From NCBI RefSeq assembly GCF_003933245.1, contig NZ_QUSX01000002.1, positions 372,001-436,000 of the forward strand: a stretch of DNA of 64,000 nt. Direction: 5' to 3'. The DNA is from Maribacter algicola (GTDB lineage Bacteria; Bacteroidota; Bacteroidia; Flavobacteriales; Flavobacteriaceae). The translations under genes were made by a program, and so were the position numbers. The notes under the pieces are model-generated. The model was not told the origin of the DNA and ran no database searches. It was given only the letters and a program-made list of their open reading frames with translations. This document shows, piece by piece, positions 47,080 through 55,611 of the stretch. Each line of letters starts with the position of its first letter. Within the stretch, counting starts at the first letter, position 1.

Positions 47080-47087
47080 TATCTTTG
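47080..47087 (+). promoter_or_regulatory. Bacteroidota -7 promoter element for dapF operon
   Basis: TATCTTTG followed by TGG lies 16 nt ahead of the dapF ATG, in a 127-bp divergent gap with the HtrA gene. Confidence 0.55.
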
Positions 47088-47103
47088 TGGTTTAATTTAG
47101 GTT

Positions 47104-47880
47104 ATGACCACTACATTTTATAAGTATCAAGGGACTGGTAACGACTTTATAATGATTGACAATCGGTCATTATTTTTTCCTAAGGAGGATCAAAACCTTG
47201 TAGCTTTTTTATGTTCCAGGAGATTTGGGATTGGGGCCGACGGACTTATTCTTCTTGAAAATGATGCATCCCTGGATTTTAAAATGGTGTATTACAATTC
47301 TGATGGCAAGGAGGGAAGTATGTGTGGAAATGGTGGAAGGTGTATTGTTGCTTTTGCAAAGTTCTTGGGCATTATAAATAAGACAACGGAATTCATGGCC
47401 GTGGACGGGCCCCATTCCGCATCGGTCAACGAAAATACCGTACGTCTAAAAATGCAGGACGTAGAGGAACTGAAAAGTAAACCAAATGCCTTGTACTTGA
47501 ATACGGGCTCGCCCCATCACGTACAAATCGTATCAGGTCTTGAAAAGTTCAACGTTGCCAAGGAGGGTTCCAAAATAAGGTACGGTATTTATGGGGAATC
47601 GGGAAGCAATATCAATTTTGTGGAACAAGTAACCGAGGATACCTTTAGGGTAAGAACCTACGAGCGGGGAGTGGAGGATGAGACACTTTCATGTGGTACG
47701 GGAGTAACGGCCGTTGCACTGGCAATGCATTATTTGGGAAAATTAAAGGATAATTTTGCACACATAATCGCTTTGGGAGGTCAGTTAAAAGTCGAATTTG
47801 ATTTTGAAAACAATACCTATTGCAAAGTCCATTTAAATGGAGAGGCCAAGCAGGTTTTTAAAGGTGAAATTTCATGGTAA
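47104..47880 (+). CDS. dapF: Diaminopimelate epimerase
   Basis: A 258-aa cofactor-free epimerase that interconverts LL- and meso-diaminopimelate in lysine and peptidoglycan synthesis. The two catalytic Cys are present, in GSMCGNGGRC and near residue 199 in LSCGTGVTA. The N-terminal TFYKYQGTGNDFIMID and GSNINFVE are also diagnostic. Slightly shorter than the E. coli enzyme. It starts a tight run with a GNAT gene (7-bp overlap) and mltG (1-bp overlap), a cell-wall theme. Confidence 0.97.
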   Translation: MTTTFYKYQGTGNDFIMIDNRSLFFPKEDQNLVAFLCSRRFGIGADGLILLENDASLDFKMVYYNSDGKEGSMCGNGGRCIVAFAKFLGIINKTTEFMAVDGPHSASVNENTVRLKMQDVEELKSKPNALYLNTGSPHHVQIVSGLEKFNVAKEGSKIRYGIYGESGSNINFVEQVTEDTFRVRTYERGVEDETLSCGTGVTAVALAMHYLGKLKDNFAHIIALGGQLKVEFDFENNTYCKVHLNGEAKQVFKGEISW

Positions 47881-48398
47881 GCCTTCAAGGAAAAAGTATT
47901 AAGTTAAGGGCCTTGGAAACAGGGGACTTGGATTTGCTTTTCGAACTGGAGAACCATCCTACGGTTTGGGAAATAAGTGGTACCATTGCACCTTATTCCA
48001 GAGATGTCTTAAAACTATACCTGGAAAATGCCCACAGGGATATTTATGATGTAAAACAATTGCGTTTGGTGATCTGTACCTTGGACAATGAAGCCATCGG
48101 CCTTATAGACCTTTTCGATTTCGACCCAAAAAACAAGCGGGCCGGGGTTGGTATCGTTATTTCTGAAGAAGGGAAAAGAAACAAGGGTATTGGTACGGAG
48201 GCCCTTGAAATATTATGTAGGTATGCTTTTAAGACCTTGGGTCTGCAACAGCTATACGCCAATATTTTGGAAGAAAACTACAGTAGCCTTCATCTGTTTA
48301 AAAAATTGGGCTTTGAACTGGTAGGAACCAAAAGGGATTGGATATTTACCGAAGGCGTTTTTAAAAACGAATTATTATTTCAAAAGATTTTTAGATAA
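47874..48398 (+). CDS. GNAT family N-acetyltransferase (RimJ/RimL-like)
   Basis: A 174-aa acetyltransferase close in layout to RimJ/RimL and SpeG-type enzymes. The N-terminus is KSIKLRALETGDLDLLFELENHP. Acetyl-CoA binding is in VGIVISEEGKRNKGIGTEAL, and the C-terminal LYANILEENYSSLHLFKKLGFELVG is the motif B region. Target unknown. It overlaps dapF by 7 bp and mltG by 1 bp, so it is surely co-translated with both. Confidence 0.92.
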   Translation: MVSLQGKSIKLRALETGDLDLLFELENHPTVWEISGTIAPYSRDVLKLYLENAHRDIYDVKQLRLVICTLDNEAIGLIDLFDFDPKNKRAGVGIVISEEGKRNKGIGTEALEILCRYAFKTLGLQQLYANILEENYSSLHLFKKLGFELVGTKRDWIFTEGVFKNELLFQKIFR

Positions 48399-49441
48399 TG
48401 TACATCAAAAAAATTGTAGTCGCCATATTGATCTTCGGGCTAATCGGGGCCGGTGTATTTGCCTATAGAGTTTATAGCACTTTTTTTACTCCAAATACCA
48501 GCTTTAATAACAAGGAGGCTTTTGTTTATATAGGTTCTAACGACTCCTTTGCAGATGTTAAGGAACAGCTCGCGCCACTTTTGACCGATATTCCATCTTT
48601 TCAAAAAGCTGCAGAGAGGAAGGGATATGCATCCAATATTAGGGGTGGGAAATACCGCATTTCAAAAGGTATGACCAATAACGACATTATCAACAATCTA
48701 AGGGTAAACAACATCCCCGTAAGGGTATCCTTCAACAATCAGGAAAATATAGCCTCCTTGGCGGGCAGGATTTCCGAGCAAATAGAGGCGGATAGCCTTA
48801 GTCTTTTGAAGGTATTTAATGATACCGAGTTTCTGGGTGAGAACGGTTTTGATCAAGAAACTAAATTGGCCTTGTACATACCCAATAGCTACGAATTTTT
48901 TTGGAACACTTCTGCGGAAGAATTCCGGGACCGTATGCTAAAGGAGTATAAACGCTTTTGGAACGAGGATAGGATTGCTAAGGCCAAGGCCCAAGGAATG
49001 TCTCCCAATGAGGTGGTTTCTTTGGCCGCTATTGTCCATAAAGAAACTGCCAAGGTGGACGAAAGGCCACGTGTTGCCGGTGTCTATTTAAACCGATTAA
49101 GATCAGGTATGCTCTTACAGGCGGATCCTACGGTAATCTATGCCATTAAAAAGGTAACCGGAAATTACGATACCATTATTAAAAGGGTATTGTACAAGGA
49201 TTTGGAAATGGATTCGCCGTACAATACGTATAAATACGGAGGTGTTCCTCCCGGACCCATTACCATGCCCGATATTAGTGCGGTTGACGCTGTCCTAAAC
49301 CCTGAAAAACATAATTACTACTATTTTGTGGCCAATGTAAAGAACTTTGGTTACCATATGTTTGCCGAGAATATTGCACAGCATAACCGAAATAAGGCAC
49401 AATACATCCGCTGGCTTAACGAACAGAAAATCAATAGGTAG
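48398..49441 (+). CDS. mltG: Endolytic murein transglycosylase MltG
   Basis: A 347-aa inner-membrane lytic transglycosylase that cuts nascent glycan strands and sets their length. One N-terminal membrane helix (about 4-24) is followed by a LysM-like subdomain and the YceG catalytic domain. The catalytic Glu lies in AAIVHKETAKVDERPRVAGVYLNRL, and LQADPTVIYAI and SPYNTYKYGGVPPGPI are typical. Full length. It is the last gene of the dapF run. Confidence 0.95.
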   Translation: MYIKKIVVAILIFGLIGAGVFAYRVYSTFFTPNTSFNNKEAFVYIGSNDSFADVKEQLAPLLTDIPSFQKAAERKGYASNIRGGKYRISKGMTNNDIINNLRVNNIPVRVSFNNQENIASLAGRISEQIEADSLSLLKVFNDTEFLGENGFDQETKLALYIPNSYEFFWNTSAEEFRDRMLKEYKRFWNEDRIAKAKAQGMSPNEVVSLAAIVHKETAKVDERPRVAGVYLNRLRSGMLLQADPTVIYAIKKVTGNYDTIIKRVLYKDLEMDSPYNTYKYGGVPPGPITMPDISAVDAVLNPEKHNYYYFVANVKNFGYHMFAENIAQHNRNKAQYIRWLNEQKINR

Positions 49442-49523
49442 GCTCTTATCGTTATTTTAAGACATGTTAACTAAAAGTGTATATTTTTAACAAAATCTTC
49501 CCAGTTTACGTTTTTAACATAAT

Positions 49524-49531
49524 TAACTTTG
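49524..49531 (+). promoter_or_regulatory. Bacteroidota -7 promoter element for the lysozyme-like gene
   Basis: TAACTTTG followed by CCCC lies 56 nt ahead of the ATG at 49587, in a 145-bp gap after mltG. It suggests a separate promoter from the dapF run. Confidence 0.5.
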
Positions 49532-49586
49532 CCCCAGAAATTTAAGCAAGCGATTTTATAGCTGTAAGTCTTAAGAAAAACACTTT

Positions 49587-50216
49587 ATGAAAAGATGGAT
49601 ATTGTTCTCTTGTCCTCTTATCGTGATTTTTATTTTTTCGAGTTTCAGTTTTAGGCTTTACAATGTTGAAGTTCCTGAAGCTTTAAAAGTAAAAGAACCC
49701 CCTCCGTTTTTGTTCCCCCAGGACAAAGCTTATTTTGAAAAAATGAATGTACGACCACCCTTCTTGGGGAGCAGGTACATCGGATTTAAGGAAGCCTTGG
49801 CTTTCAAGGAGTCTCAAGGCAGTTATTCGGCTGTAAATTCTTTCGGATATTTGGGTAAATACCAATTCGGCGTCAATACGTTGGCCCTAGTAGGTGTATA
49901 CGACTCGATTCACTTTTTGGAAAACCCTGCCTTGCAGGAGGAAGTCTTCGAAAAGAATATCGCCCGAAACAAATGGATCCTAAGAAAGGATATCCAGCGA
50001 TTTGTGGGCAAACGTATCAATGGCATCGAAGTAACCGAGTCTGGTATCGTGGCTGCTGCCCATCTGGCGGGACCTGGAAATGTGAAACAGTATTTACGCA
50101 CCTTTGGTAAGACAGATGTTACGGACGGTTATGGAACTACGATCGCGACGTATTTGAAGATATTTTCAGGATTTGACATCACTATGATTAAACCTATAAA
50201 AAACCCAAGAATATAA
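49587..50216 (+). CDS. Small lysozyme-like exported protein
   Basis: A 209-aa protein with an N-terminal signal or anchor (about 1-22) and a Pro-rich linker. A lysozyme-superfamily segment follows: FKEALAFKESQGSYSAVNSFGYLGKYQFG. The Glu of KESQG sits where the catalytic Glu of goose-type and Slt lysozymes is found, and GYLGKYQFG resembles the following Gly-rich substrate-cleft motif. The later ESGIVAAAHLAGPGNVKQYL also fits such folds. Probably cuts peptidoglycan, next to mltG. Activity is inferred only. Confidence 0.72.
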   Translation: MKRWILFSCPLIVIFIFSSFSFRLYNVEVPEALKVKEPPPFLFPQDKAYFEKMNVRPPFLGSRYIGFKEALAFKESQGSYSAVNSFGYLGKYQFGVNTLALVGVYDSIHFLENPALQEEVFEKNIARNKWILRKDIQRFVGKRINGIEVTESGIVAAAHLAGPGNVKQYLRTFGKTDVTDGYGTTIATYLKIFSGFDITMIKPIKNPRI

Positions 50217-50240
50217 AATACTATTATATATGAAAATGGA

Positions 50241-50271
50241 AAAGCCTTGGCAGTAATGTCAAGGTTTTTTT
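50241..50271. terminator. Bidirectional terminator between convergent genes
   Basis: aaagccttggca (50241-50252) pairs with tgtcaaggttt (50257-50267) with G-U wobbles around gtaa, followed by a T-run. It lies between the lysozyme-like gene and the methyltransferase gene, which face each other. Confidence 0.75.
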
Positions 50272-50992
50272 ATGCCTGAATGATAAAAATTGTTGGGCGT
50301 TTATGTAGGTCTACCTGTTCAAATTTCCATTGAGAGGCGGGCTTGGTCCTAATAAATTCTGTGGTAAGGGTAATGTCACATGCTATGCAAATTCTGGTAT
50401 TACCGGAGACCGTTTTTAAAAGCTCTTCCAACAGCTTATTGTTTCTGTAGGGTGTTTCTATGAAAATTTGGGATTGGTTTTCTTCCTTGGATTTTCTTTC
50501 CAAGGTCTTTATTTGTTTTTTTCTTTCTGAGCCTTCAATCGCCAAATAACCATTGAAAGCAAAATTTTGCCCGTTCATGCCACTGGCCATAAGGGCAAGT
50601 ATGATAGAGGATGGTCCAACCAACGGAACCACTTGTATGTTCCTCTCATGGGCAATTTTTACGACGGCGGCCCCTGGATCTGCAATTCCTGGGCACCCGG
50701 CTTCGGACAATATGCCCACATCATATCCTTCCGAGCATGGGTTCAAAAAACTTGGTATCTCAGACGCTTCTGTGAACTTGTTGAGAGGAAAAAGGGTCAA
50801 GGAGGGTTGTGATTTTCTGGGCGAAACTTTCTTTATAAAATGTCGCGCCGTCTTTTCGTTCTCAACAATGTAGATATTTATTTCTTCGATCGCCCGTTTA
50901 ATGGAAATGGGAAGTACTTCCAATGGGGGAATTTCTCCTAGGGTAGAGGGAATTAAATAGAGTTTGCCTTTTTTTGATATTTGGTCCGCCAT
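50270..50992 (-). CDS. RsmI-like SAM-dependent methyltransferase (tetrapyrrole methylase fold)
   Basis: A 240-aa protein of the tetrapyrrole methylase superfamily, closest in layout to RsmI, the 2'-O-methyltransferase for C1402 of 16S rRNA. It has GKLYLIPSTLGEIPP at the start, SEAGCPGIADPGAAVVKIAHE near 94, VPLVGPSSIILALMASG near 120 and FIETPYRNNKLLEELL near 177. The glycine-rich first loop (LVGTPIGN in true RsmI) is replaced by LIPSTLGE, so it may be a paralogue with another target. It follows dnaA and the phosphatase gene on the same strand. Confidence 0.82.
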   Translation of the reverse strand: MADQISKKGKLYLIPSTLGEIPPLEVLPISIKRAIEEINIYIVENEKTARHFIKKVSPRKSQPSLTLFPLNKFTEASEIPSFLNPCSEGYDVGILSEAGCPGIADPGAAVVKIAHERNIQVVPLVGPSSIILALMASGMNGQNFAFNGYLAIEGSERKKQIKTLERKSKEENQSQIFIETPYRNNKLLEELLKTVSGNTRICIACDITLTTEFIRTKPASQWKFEQVDLHKRPTIFIIQA

Positions 50993-50998
50993 TGTTCT

Positions 50999-51451
50999 TT
51001 AGGATAATTTTTTGGCTATTGTTTCACACGCCGCGTCTATCATGTGAAAAACCTTTTCGAAACCATCGACCGAATCATAATAAGGATCGGGCACCTCTAG
51101 CTCCCCATTGTTTGTTTCACTTAGCAATAATTTGACCTTGGCCGCTTGCTCTTCATTTCTGCTCAAGCCAATTATGTTGCTATAATTGCTTTTATCCATG
51201 GCATAAATGATGTCAAAATCTTCCAAATCCTTCGCCTTAAGCTTTCTGCATACTTGATGACTGATGTCGATACCGTATTTTTTGGCAATTGCAATGGACC
51301 TGTGATCGGGTGGATTTCCAATATGATATCCTCCCGTACCTGCAGAATCTATATATACTGTAGCGGTGTCAACCTTGCTTTTTAGAATACCCTCGGCCAA
51401 TGGCGACCTGCAGATATTTCCAAGGCAAACCATCAAAACTTTGGTCTTCAT
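50999..51451 (-). CDS. Low molecular weight protein-tyrosine-phosphatase
   Basis: A 150-aa cysteine phosphatase. The P-loop CLGNICRS (C-x5-R) is near the N-terminus and the general acid Asp lies in VPDPYYDS near 121, so the active site is complete. Family members remove phosphate from tyrosine or arginine residues of proteins; the substrate here is unknown. Start taken at the second of two adjacent Met codons. It is 5 nt downstream of dnaA and 6 nt upstream of the RsmI-like gene, so the three form one probable transcript. Confidence 0.93.
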   Translation of the reverse strand: MKTKVLMVCLGNICRSPLAEGILKSKVDTATVYIDSAGTGGYHIGNPPDHRSIAIAKKYGIDISHQVCRKLKAKDLEDFDIIYAMDKSNYSNIIGLSRNEEQAAKVKLLLSETNNGELEVPDPYYDSVDGFEKVFHMIDAACETIAKKLS

Positions 51452-51456
51452 CAAAT

Positions 51457-52881
51457 TCAGGAGAATTTTTTGGTAAGGTCTTCTATGTATTTGCGAAACT
51501 GCTTATCCGTTTCGGCAAGATTATCCACGGTCTTACATGCATGTAAGACGGTAGCGTGGTCCCTTTTGCCAATTTGCGAACCAATGCTCGCCAAAGAGGC
51601 CTTTGTGAATTTTTTGGCAAAGAACATGGCCAATTGCCTCGCCTGCACAATATGTCTTTTTCTTGTTTTGGATTGTAATGTAGCAACGTCCATTTCAAAG
51701 TAATCGGAGACTACCTTTTGTATATAATCAATGGATACCTCTCTTTTGGTGTTCTTTACGAACTTCTCAACTACTTGTTGCGCCAATTCAATGGTAACTT
51801 CCCGTTTGTTTAGGGTAGATTGTGCAATAAGGGAAATAATTGCACCTTCCAGTTCCCTGATATTGGTCTTAATGTGTTTGGCCACATAATCAATGATATC
51901 ATCGGGCATTTCCACACCATCCCTATATAGTTTGTTCTTTAGGATGGAAATTCGGGTTTCATAATCCGGACTTTGTAATTCTGCCGACAATCCCCATTTA
52001 AAGCGGGAAAGTAGTCGTTGCTCGAAGTCCTGCATATCCACTGGAGCCTTATCCGAAGTTAAAATGACCTGTTTGCCATTTTGATGGAGATGATTGAAGA
52101 TATGGAAAAACACATCCTGGGTTCCCGATTTGCCGGAAAGGAATTGTACGTCGTCAATAATCAACACATCTATCAACTGATAGAAATGGATAAAATCGTT
52201 TCGGGTATTTTTCTTGACGGATTCTATGTACTGTTGGGTGAATTTTTCCGCCGAAATATATAATACGGTACGTTCTGGATATTTGTCCTTTATTTCAACC
52301 CCAATGGCATGCGCCAAATGGGTCTTTCCCAAACCAACGCCCCCAAAAACCAACAAGGGGTTAAAGGATGTGCCTCCCGGTTTGTTGGCTACGGCCATAC
52401 CTGCCGAGCGAGCCAAGCGATTGGAATCACCTTCTAAAAAATTATCGAAATTATAGTTAGGGTTTAACTGGGATTCAATTTTAATATTCCTAATGCCCGG
52501 AATTACGAAAGGATTTCGTAGTTCCGGATTTTTGGACTTTATGGGAACGTCCATTTCCTGGGGACTCATATTGCCCCTATTGGAACTGGGTATTTTTTCA
52601 GTGAAAGGTTCTTTGTTGCCATAGGTATTTTCCATCTTAATAATGTATACCAATTTGGCAGTTTCACCAAGCTGTTTCGTTAAGGCTACTTTAAGTAATT
52701 TCACGTAATGCTCTTCCAGCCACTCGTAAAAAAATTTACTTGGAACTTGTATACTTAACGCATTATTGGAAAGCTTAATAGGCTTTATAGGTTCAAACCA
52801 AGTTTTGAATGCCTGCGGTTGGATGTTATCCTTGATAAATACCAAACAATTTTTCCATACGGAATCGGCAGTAACATTCAT
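51457..52881 (-). CDS. dnaA: Chromosomal replication initiator protein DnaA
   Basis: A 474-aa AAA+ initiator that binds DnaA boxes and melts the origin. Domain I starts near residue 5 (VWKNCLVFIKDNIQPQAFKTWFEPIKP) and a variable linker follows at about 80-140. The ATPase domain has Walker A GGVGLGKTHLAH and Walker B LIIDDVQFL, and domain IV carries the signature GSQIGKRDHATVLHACKTV. Full length. As in other Bacteroidota it is not next to dnaN or gyrB; it is followed by a tyrosine phosphatase and a methyltransferase. Two imperfect DnaA-box-like sites lie about 80 bp upstream. Confidence 0.98.
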   Translation of the reverse strand: MNVTADSVWKNCLVFIKDNIQPQAFKTWFEPIKPIKLSNNALSIQVPSKFFYEWLEEHYVKLLKVALTKQLGETAKLVYIIKMENTYGNKEPFTEKIPSSNRGNMSPQEMDVPIKSKNPELRNPFVIPGIRNIKIESQLNPNYNFDNFLEGDSNRLARSAGMAVANKPGGTSFNPLLVFGGVGLGKTHLAHAIGVEIKDKYPERTVLYISAEKFTQQYIESVKKNTRNDFIHFYQLIDVLIIDDVQFLSGKSGTQDVFFHIFNHLHQNGKQVILTSDKAPVDMQDFEQRLLSRFKWGLSAELQSPDYETRISILKNKLYRDGVEMPDDIIDYVAKHIKTNIRELEGAIISLIAQSTLNKREVTIELAQQVVEKFVKNTKREVSIDYIQKVVSDYFEMDVATLQSKTRKRHIVQARQLAMFFAKKFTKASLASIGSQIGKRDHATVLHACKTVDNLAETDKQFRKYIEDLTKKFS

Positions 52882-52959
52882 AATAATTAAAGCTCTTGTT
52901 ATTGGTTAGTTTAAAGCGAACAAATTCAAAAAATAGAGACAGTTATATTAGCTCTGTAA

Positions 52960-52980
52960 GGTGGACAAATATGTGAACAA
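52960..52980 (-). promoter_or_regulatory. Two imperfect DnaA-box-like sites upstream of dnaA
   Basis: GGTGGACAA (52960-52968) and TGTGAACAA (52972-52980) each match the reverse complement of the DnaA box at 7 of 9 positions. They are spaced 12 bp apart in the same orientation. They could mediate autoregulation of dnaA. They are too few and too weak to call an origin. Confidence 0.35.
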
Positions 52981-53086
52981 AAATTCTAAAAAAAAAATCA
53001 ATACCTATTGAATTTGAGCTTTTTTTTCCTCATGTTCGTTGCCTACCAACGGGGGCTTTAAATATATAGTTTTTAATTATAAATCT

Positions 53087-53482
53087 ATGGGGTTTAACGA
53101 AATTTCTTTTCGAGTAAGATATGGGGAAACAGATCAAATGGGCGTTGTGTATTATGGTAACTATGCGCAATATCTTGAGATGGGAAGGGTTGAGTGGCTA
53201 AGGTCCCTGGGGCTTTCCTACAAATGGATGGAGGAGCATGGGGTCATGCTTCCAGTTATTTCCCTTAAAATAGAATATAAAAATCCTGCACGATATGACG
53301 ACCTCATAACGGTCCGTACCCAACTAAAAAACAAACCGTCCGTACGTATAGAATTTGACTATGTTATACTGAACAAGGATGGTGAAATTTTGATCGAGGC
53401 GAACACCGTTTTGGTGTTCATGGACGCTTATAAGAAAAAGCCTATAAAGTGTCCCGATTATATTCTGGAAAAACTGTTATAA
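53087..53482 (+). CDS. Acyl-CoA thioesterase, YbgC/4HBT family
   Basis: A 131-aa hot-dog fold thioesterase. The family motif RVRYGETDQMGVVYYGNYAQYLEMGRVEWLRSLG contains the catalytic Asp of YGETDQMG and the conserved Tyr/Asn. Length fits. Start chosen at ATG 53087 (MGFNEISFRVRYGETD), as in the family; the frame continues back to 53039 without similarity. It would hydrolyse short acyl-CoA or acyl-ACP. In Proteobacteria YbgC is tied to the tol-pal cluster; here it is alone, divergent from dnaA. Confidence 0.93.
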   Translation: MGFNEISFRVRYGETDQMGVVYYGNYAQYLEMGRVEWLRSLGLSYKWMEEHGVMLPVISLKIEYKNPARYDDLITVRTQLKNKPSVRIEFDYVILNKDGEILIEANTVLVFMDAYKKKPIKCPDYILEKLL

Positions 53483-53485
53483 TTC

Positions 53486-54109
53486 TTACTTTTTTAAATC
53501 AGGCAATTGGACGGAAACTTTATGATGGGCTTTCAATTGTTCCAAAATGCCGGGTAGTAGATCTTTTTGAACCGAAACATGTATTTCACAATCCAGATGC
53601 AGCTTTTGGGAAAGTATTTCCAATTGGTTCTTTTTAATGAACCTCATGACGGTATCCATTTCCGCATATTCAAATGTCATCGATAATTCCTCCGTTAAAA
53701 CTTTTTCCGATATCACTGAATTTTCCAATGCCAACTTGGCCGTCTCCCTATAAGCGGTCATCAAACCGCCTACACCCAATTTTGTACCTCCAAAAATACG
53801 GGCTACAGCTACCAACACATTGGTTACCTCAAAGGATTGGATTTGACCATAAATAGGTAGTCCTGCAGAATTGTTAGGCTCCCCATCATCATTTGCCCTA
53901 TATTGAACGTCCATAATTCCTAATTGCCAAGCATAGCACACGTGGTTTGCCGTGGGGTGAAGTTTACGAAGTTCTTCAAGTATCGTTTTCACCTCTTCTT
54001 CGGTAGTTATAGGAAAGGTATATCCAAAGAACTTGCTTTTCTTTTCCTTAAACAATACTTCCCCTGAAGGTTTGTCCGTAGTCTTGAATCTAGTGATTTT
54101 GGAATCCAT
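53486..54109 (-). CDS. IMPACT/YigZ family protein
   Basis: A 207-aa protein of the UPF0029/IMPACT family. The N-terminal domain has FKEKKSKFFGYTFPITTEEE, HVCYAWQLG, RANDDGEPNNSAGLPIYGQI and a Gly-rich VARIFGGTKLGVGGLMTAYRE block. A ferredoxin-like C-terminal domain (about 135-205) completes the YigZ layout. In eukaryotes IMPACT modulates translation control; the bacterial role is unclear. It heads nothing obvious: an EamA transporter gene lies 9 bp upstream on the same strand. Confidence 0.92.
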   Translation of the reverse strand: MDSKITRFKTTDKPSGEVLFKEKKSKFFGYTFPITTEEEVKTILEELRKLHPTANHVCYAWQLGIMDVQYRANDDGEPNNSAGLPIYGQIQSFEVTNVLVAVARIFGGTKLGVGGLMTAYRETAKLALENSVISEKVLTEELSMTFEYAEMDTVMRFIKKNQLEILSQKLHLDCEIHVSVQKDLLPGILEQLKAHHKVSVQLPDLKK

Positions 54110-54118
54110 TGCGTGTGA

Positions 54119-55009
54119 TTATCCGAACACCATTTTTTGAATTGTATTACCTAGCGCTACCAAAACAATACTGACAATGGCCAGGCCTATGCCTATCCAA
54201 TTTTTGCCACTAATCCTTTCTTTGAACAAAAATATACCAAGCAATGTAGAAAGCATTACAATAGCAACGTTATTGATCGTAAATATTGAAGCACTATTTA
54301 AGGTTTCACTATCTAATGCCTTCATTAAAAAGTATATGGAAAAAAAATTCGGGACCCCCAAACAGATACCTCCAATGACATTCTTAGAATTTATTTGTAA
54401 GCCGCCTTTAAAAGATTTCAACAAAATGAACAAAATCCCACAGGATGCTGCCGATCCAAATACCACGGCTGAAAACAAAGGGAATTCCTCTTCAGGTACG
54501 GATACCTGTTGGGCGTATTTTATGCTCGTGTCTATGATGCCGGAACCAATAAATACAGCTACGGGCAACAATAGGAGGTACCTGTGATTGACTACATTCT
54601 TCTTTCGCATGGTGGCCAGGTATACCGCCACCAAGGCCAAAAGGATGCCCAAAATTTCAAAAGAGCCAAGGCGCTCCCCATACATCCACATGCCGAAAAC
54701 AACGGGTATCGCCAATGACATCTTCGTTGCTACGGATGCCGCGGAAACCCCCACTTTTTGTGAAGTGGCCGCCATAAGATTGAAAACAACAATGAACAGT
54801 ACGCCCAAAAGAATCGTTCCAAAAAACCAAGGTTGTTCAATGACCTTTGTAAATTCAATGTTACCAGTATAGAAATAGATTCCTACGGAACACGCAACAA
54901 AGTAATTGACAATAATGGCATAAAGTGTCTGTATCCTGAATTTGGTGTAAAGTTTAAAAATCACAAAGATCAGACTGGATGCTAGAACGCTCAGTGCCAA
55001 ATATTCCAT
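54119..55009 (-). CDS. EamA/DMT superfamily transporter
   Basis: A 296-aa inner-membrane protein with about ten predicted membrane helices in two EamA-type repeats. The typical end of repeat one is SVAATKMSLAIPVVFGMWMYGERLGSFEILGILLALVAVYLA. Repeat two is ASIFTINNVAIVMLSTLLGIFLFKERISGKNWIGIGLAIVSIVLV. The family exports or imports small metabolites such as amino acids; substrate unknown. Its ATG overlaps the stop of the HAD gene by 1 bp. Confidence 0.9.
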   Translation of the reverse strand: MEYLALSVLASSLIFVIFKLYTKFRIQTLYAIIVNYFVACSVGIYFYTGNIEFTKVIEQPWFFGTILLGVLFIVVFNLMAATSQKVGVSAASVATKMSLAIPVVFGMWMYGERLGSFEILGILLALVAVYLATMRKKNVVNHRYLLLLPVAVFIGSGIIDTSIKYAQQVSVPEEEFPLFSAVVFGSAASCGILFILLKSFKGGLQINSKNVIGGICLGVPNFFSIYFLMKALDSETLNSASIFTINNVAIVMLSTLLGIFLFKERISGKNWIGIGLAIVSIVLVALGNTIQKMVFG

Positions 55010-55611
55010 TACAGCTTTTTGTTTAGCTCAACAATATCCTCTTTCCCGACTAGAAGGTTCCAACATCGTATCCCTAATTTTTGCGCACTATCCGTATTTG
55101 CCTTGGTGTCGTCAATAAAAAGTGTTTCCTCTGGAACTAGCGAATTTTCGTTCAATACGTATTCGTAAATATTGGTATTGGGCTTGCGCATCTTAATCTG
55201 TTGGGACAAATAGAAGCCTTCGAAACAATTTCTGAAACGCTCAAAACGTTCCAGGCCCATGGTCCTTTTTACATATTCGATGTGAATATCGTTCGTATTG
55301 CTCAATAAAAATAAACGGTAGGTTTTTTTTGTCTTTAATTCCTCTATAAATTCCAATCGATATTCCGGAAAATCAAGCAGGATAGAATTCCAGGCATCCA
55401 CTAAATCGGTTTTAGCGGCTTTCGGATACATTTCCTTTAGGCCTGCCAAAAAATCTATGGATGACATATGGCCCATTTCATACTCCTTGCAGAGGCGGTC
55501 CAAAGCATCGGTATATTCGGTATAGCCAAAAGCTTCCATATTTTTAAACACTGCTGGCTTGTCCAGGTTGATGAAGATATCGCCAAAATCAAATATGATA
55601 TTTTTTATCAT
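55009..55611 (-). CDS. HAD-superfamily phosphatase (YihX/epoxide-hydrolase-like subgroup)
   Basis: A 200-aa HAD hydrolase. Motif I is the N-terminal IIFDFGDIF, with nucleophile Asp9 and Gly10-Asp11. Motif II is LLSNTND near 102, motif III is the Lys of KMRKPNTNIYEY near 137, and motif IV is FIDDTKAN near 167. The cap is the small helical type. In motif I the second Asp follows a Gly (DFGD) as in YihX and related sugar-phosphate phosphatases. Substrate unknown. It starts inside the end of ribD (23-bp overlap) and is translationally coupled to the EamA gene. Confidence 0.9.
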   Translation of the reverse strand: MIKNIIFDFGDIFINLDKPAVFKNMEAFGYTEYTDALDRLCKEYEMGHMSSIDFLAGLKEMYPKAAKTDLVDAWNSILLDFPEYRLEFIEELKTKKTYRLFLLSNTNDIHIEYVKRTMGLERFERFRNCFEGFYLSQQIKMRKPNTNIYEYVLNENSLVPEETLFIDDTKANTDSAQKLGIRCWNLLVGKEDIVELNKKL

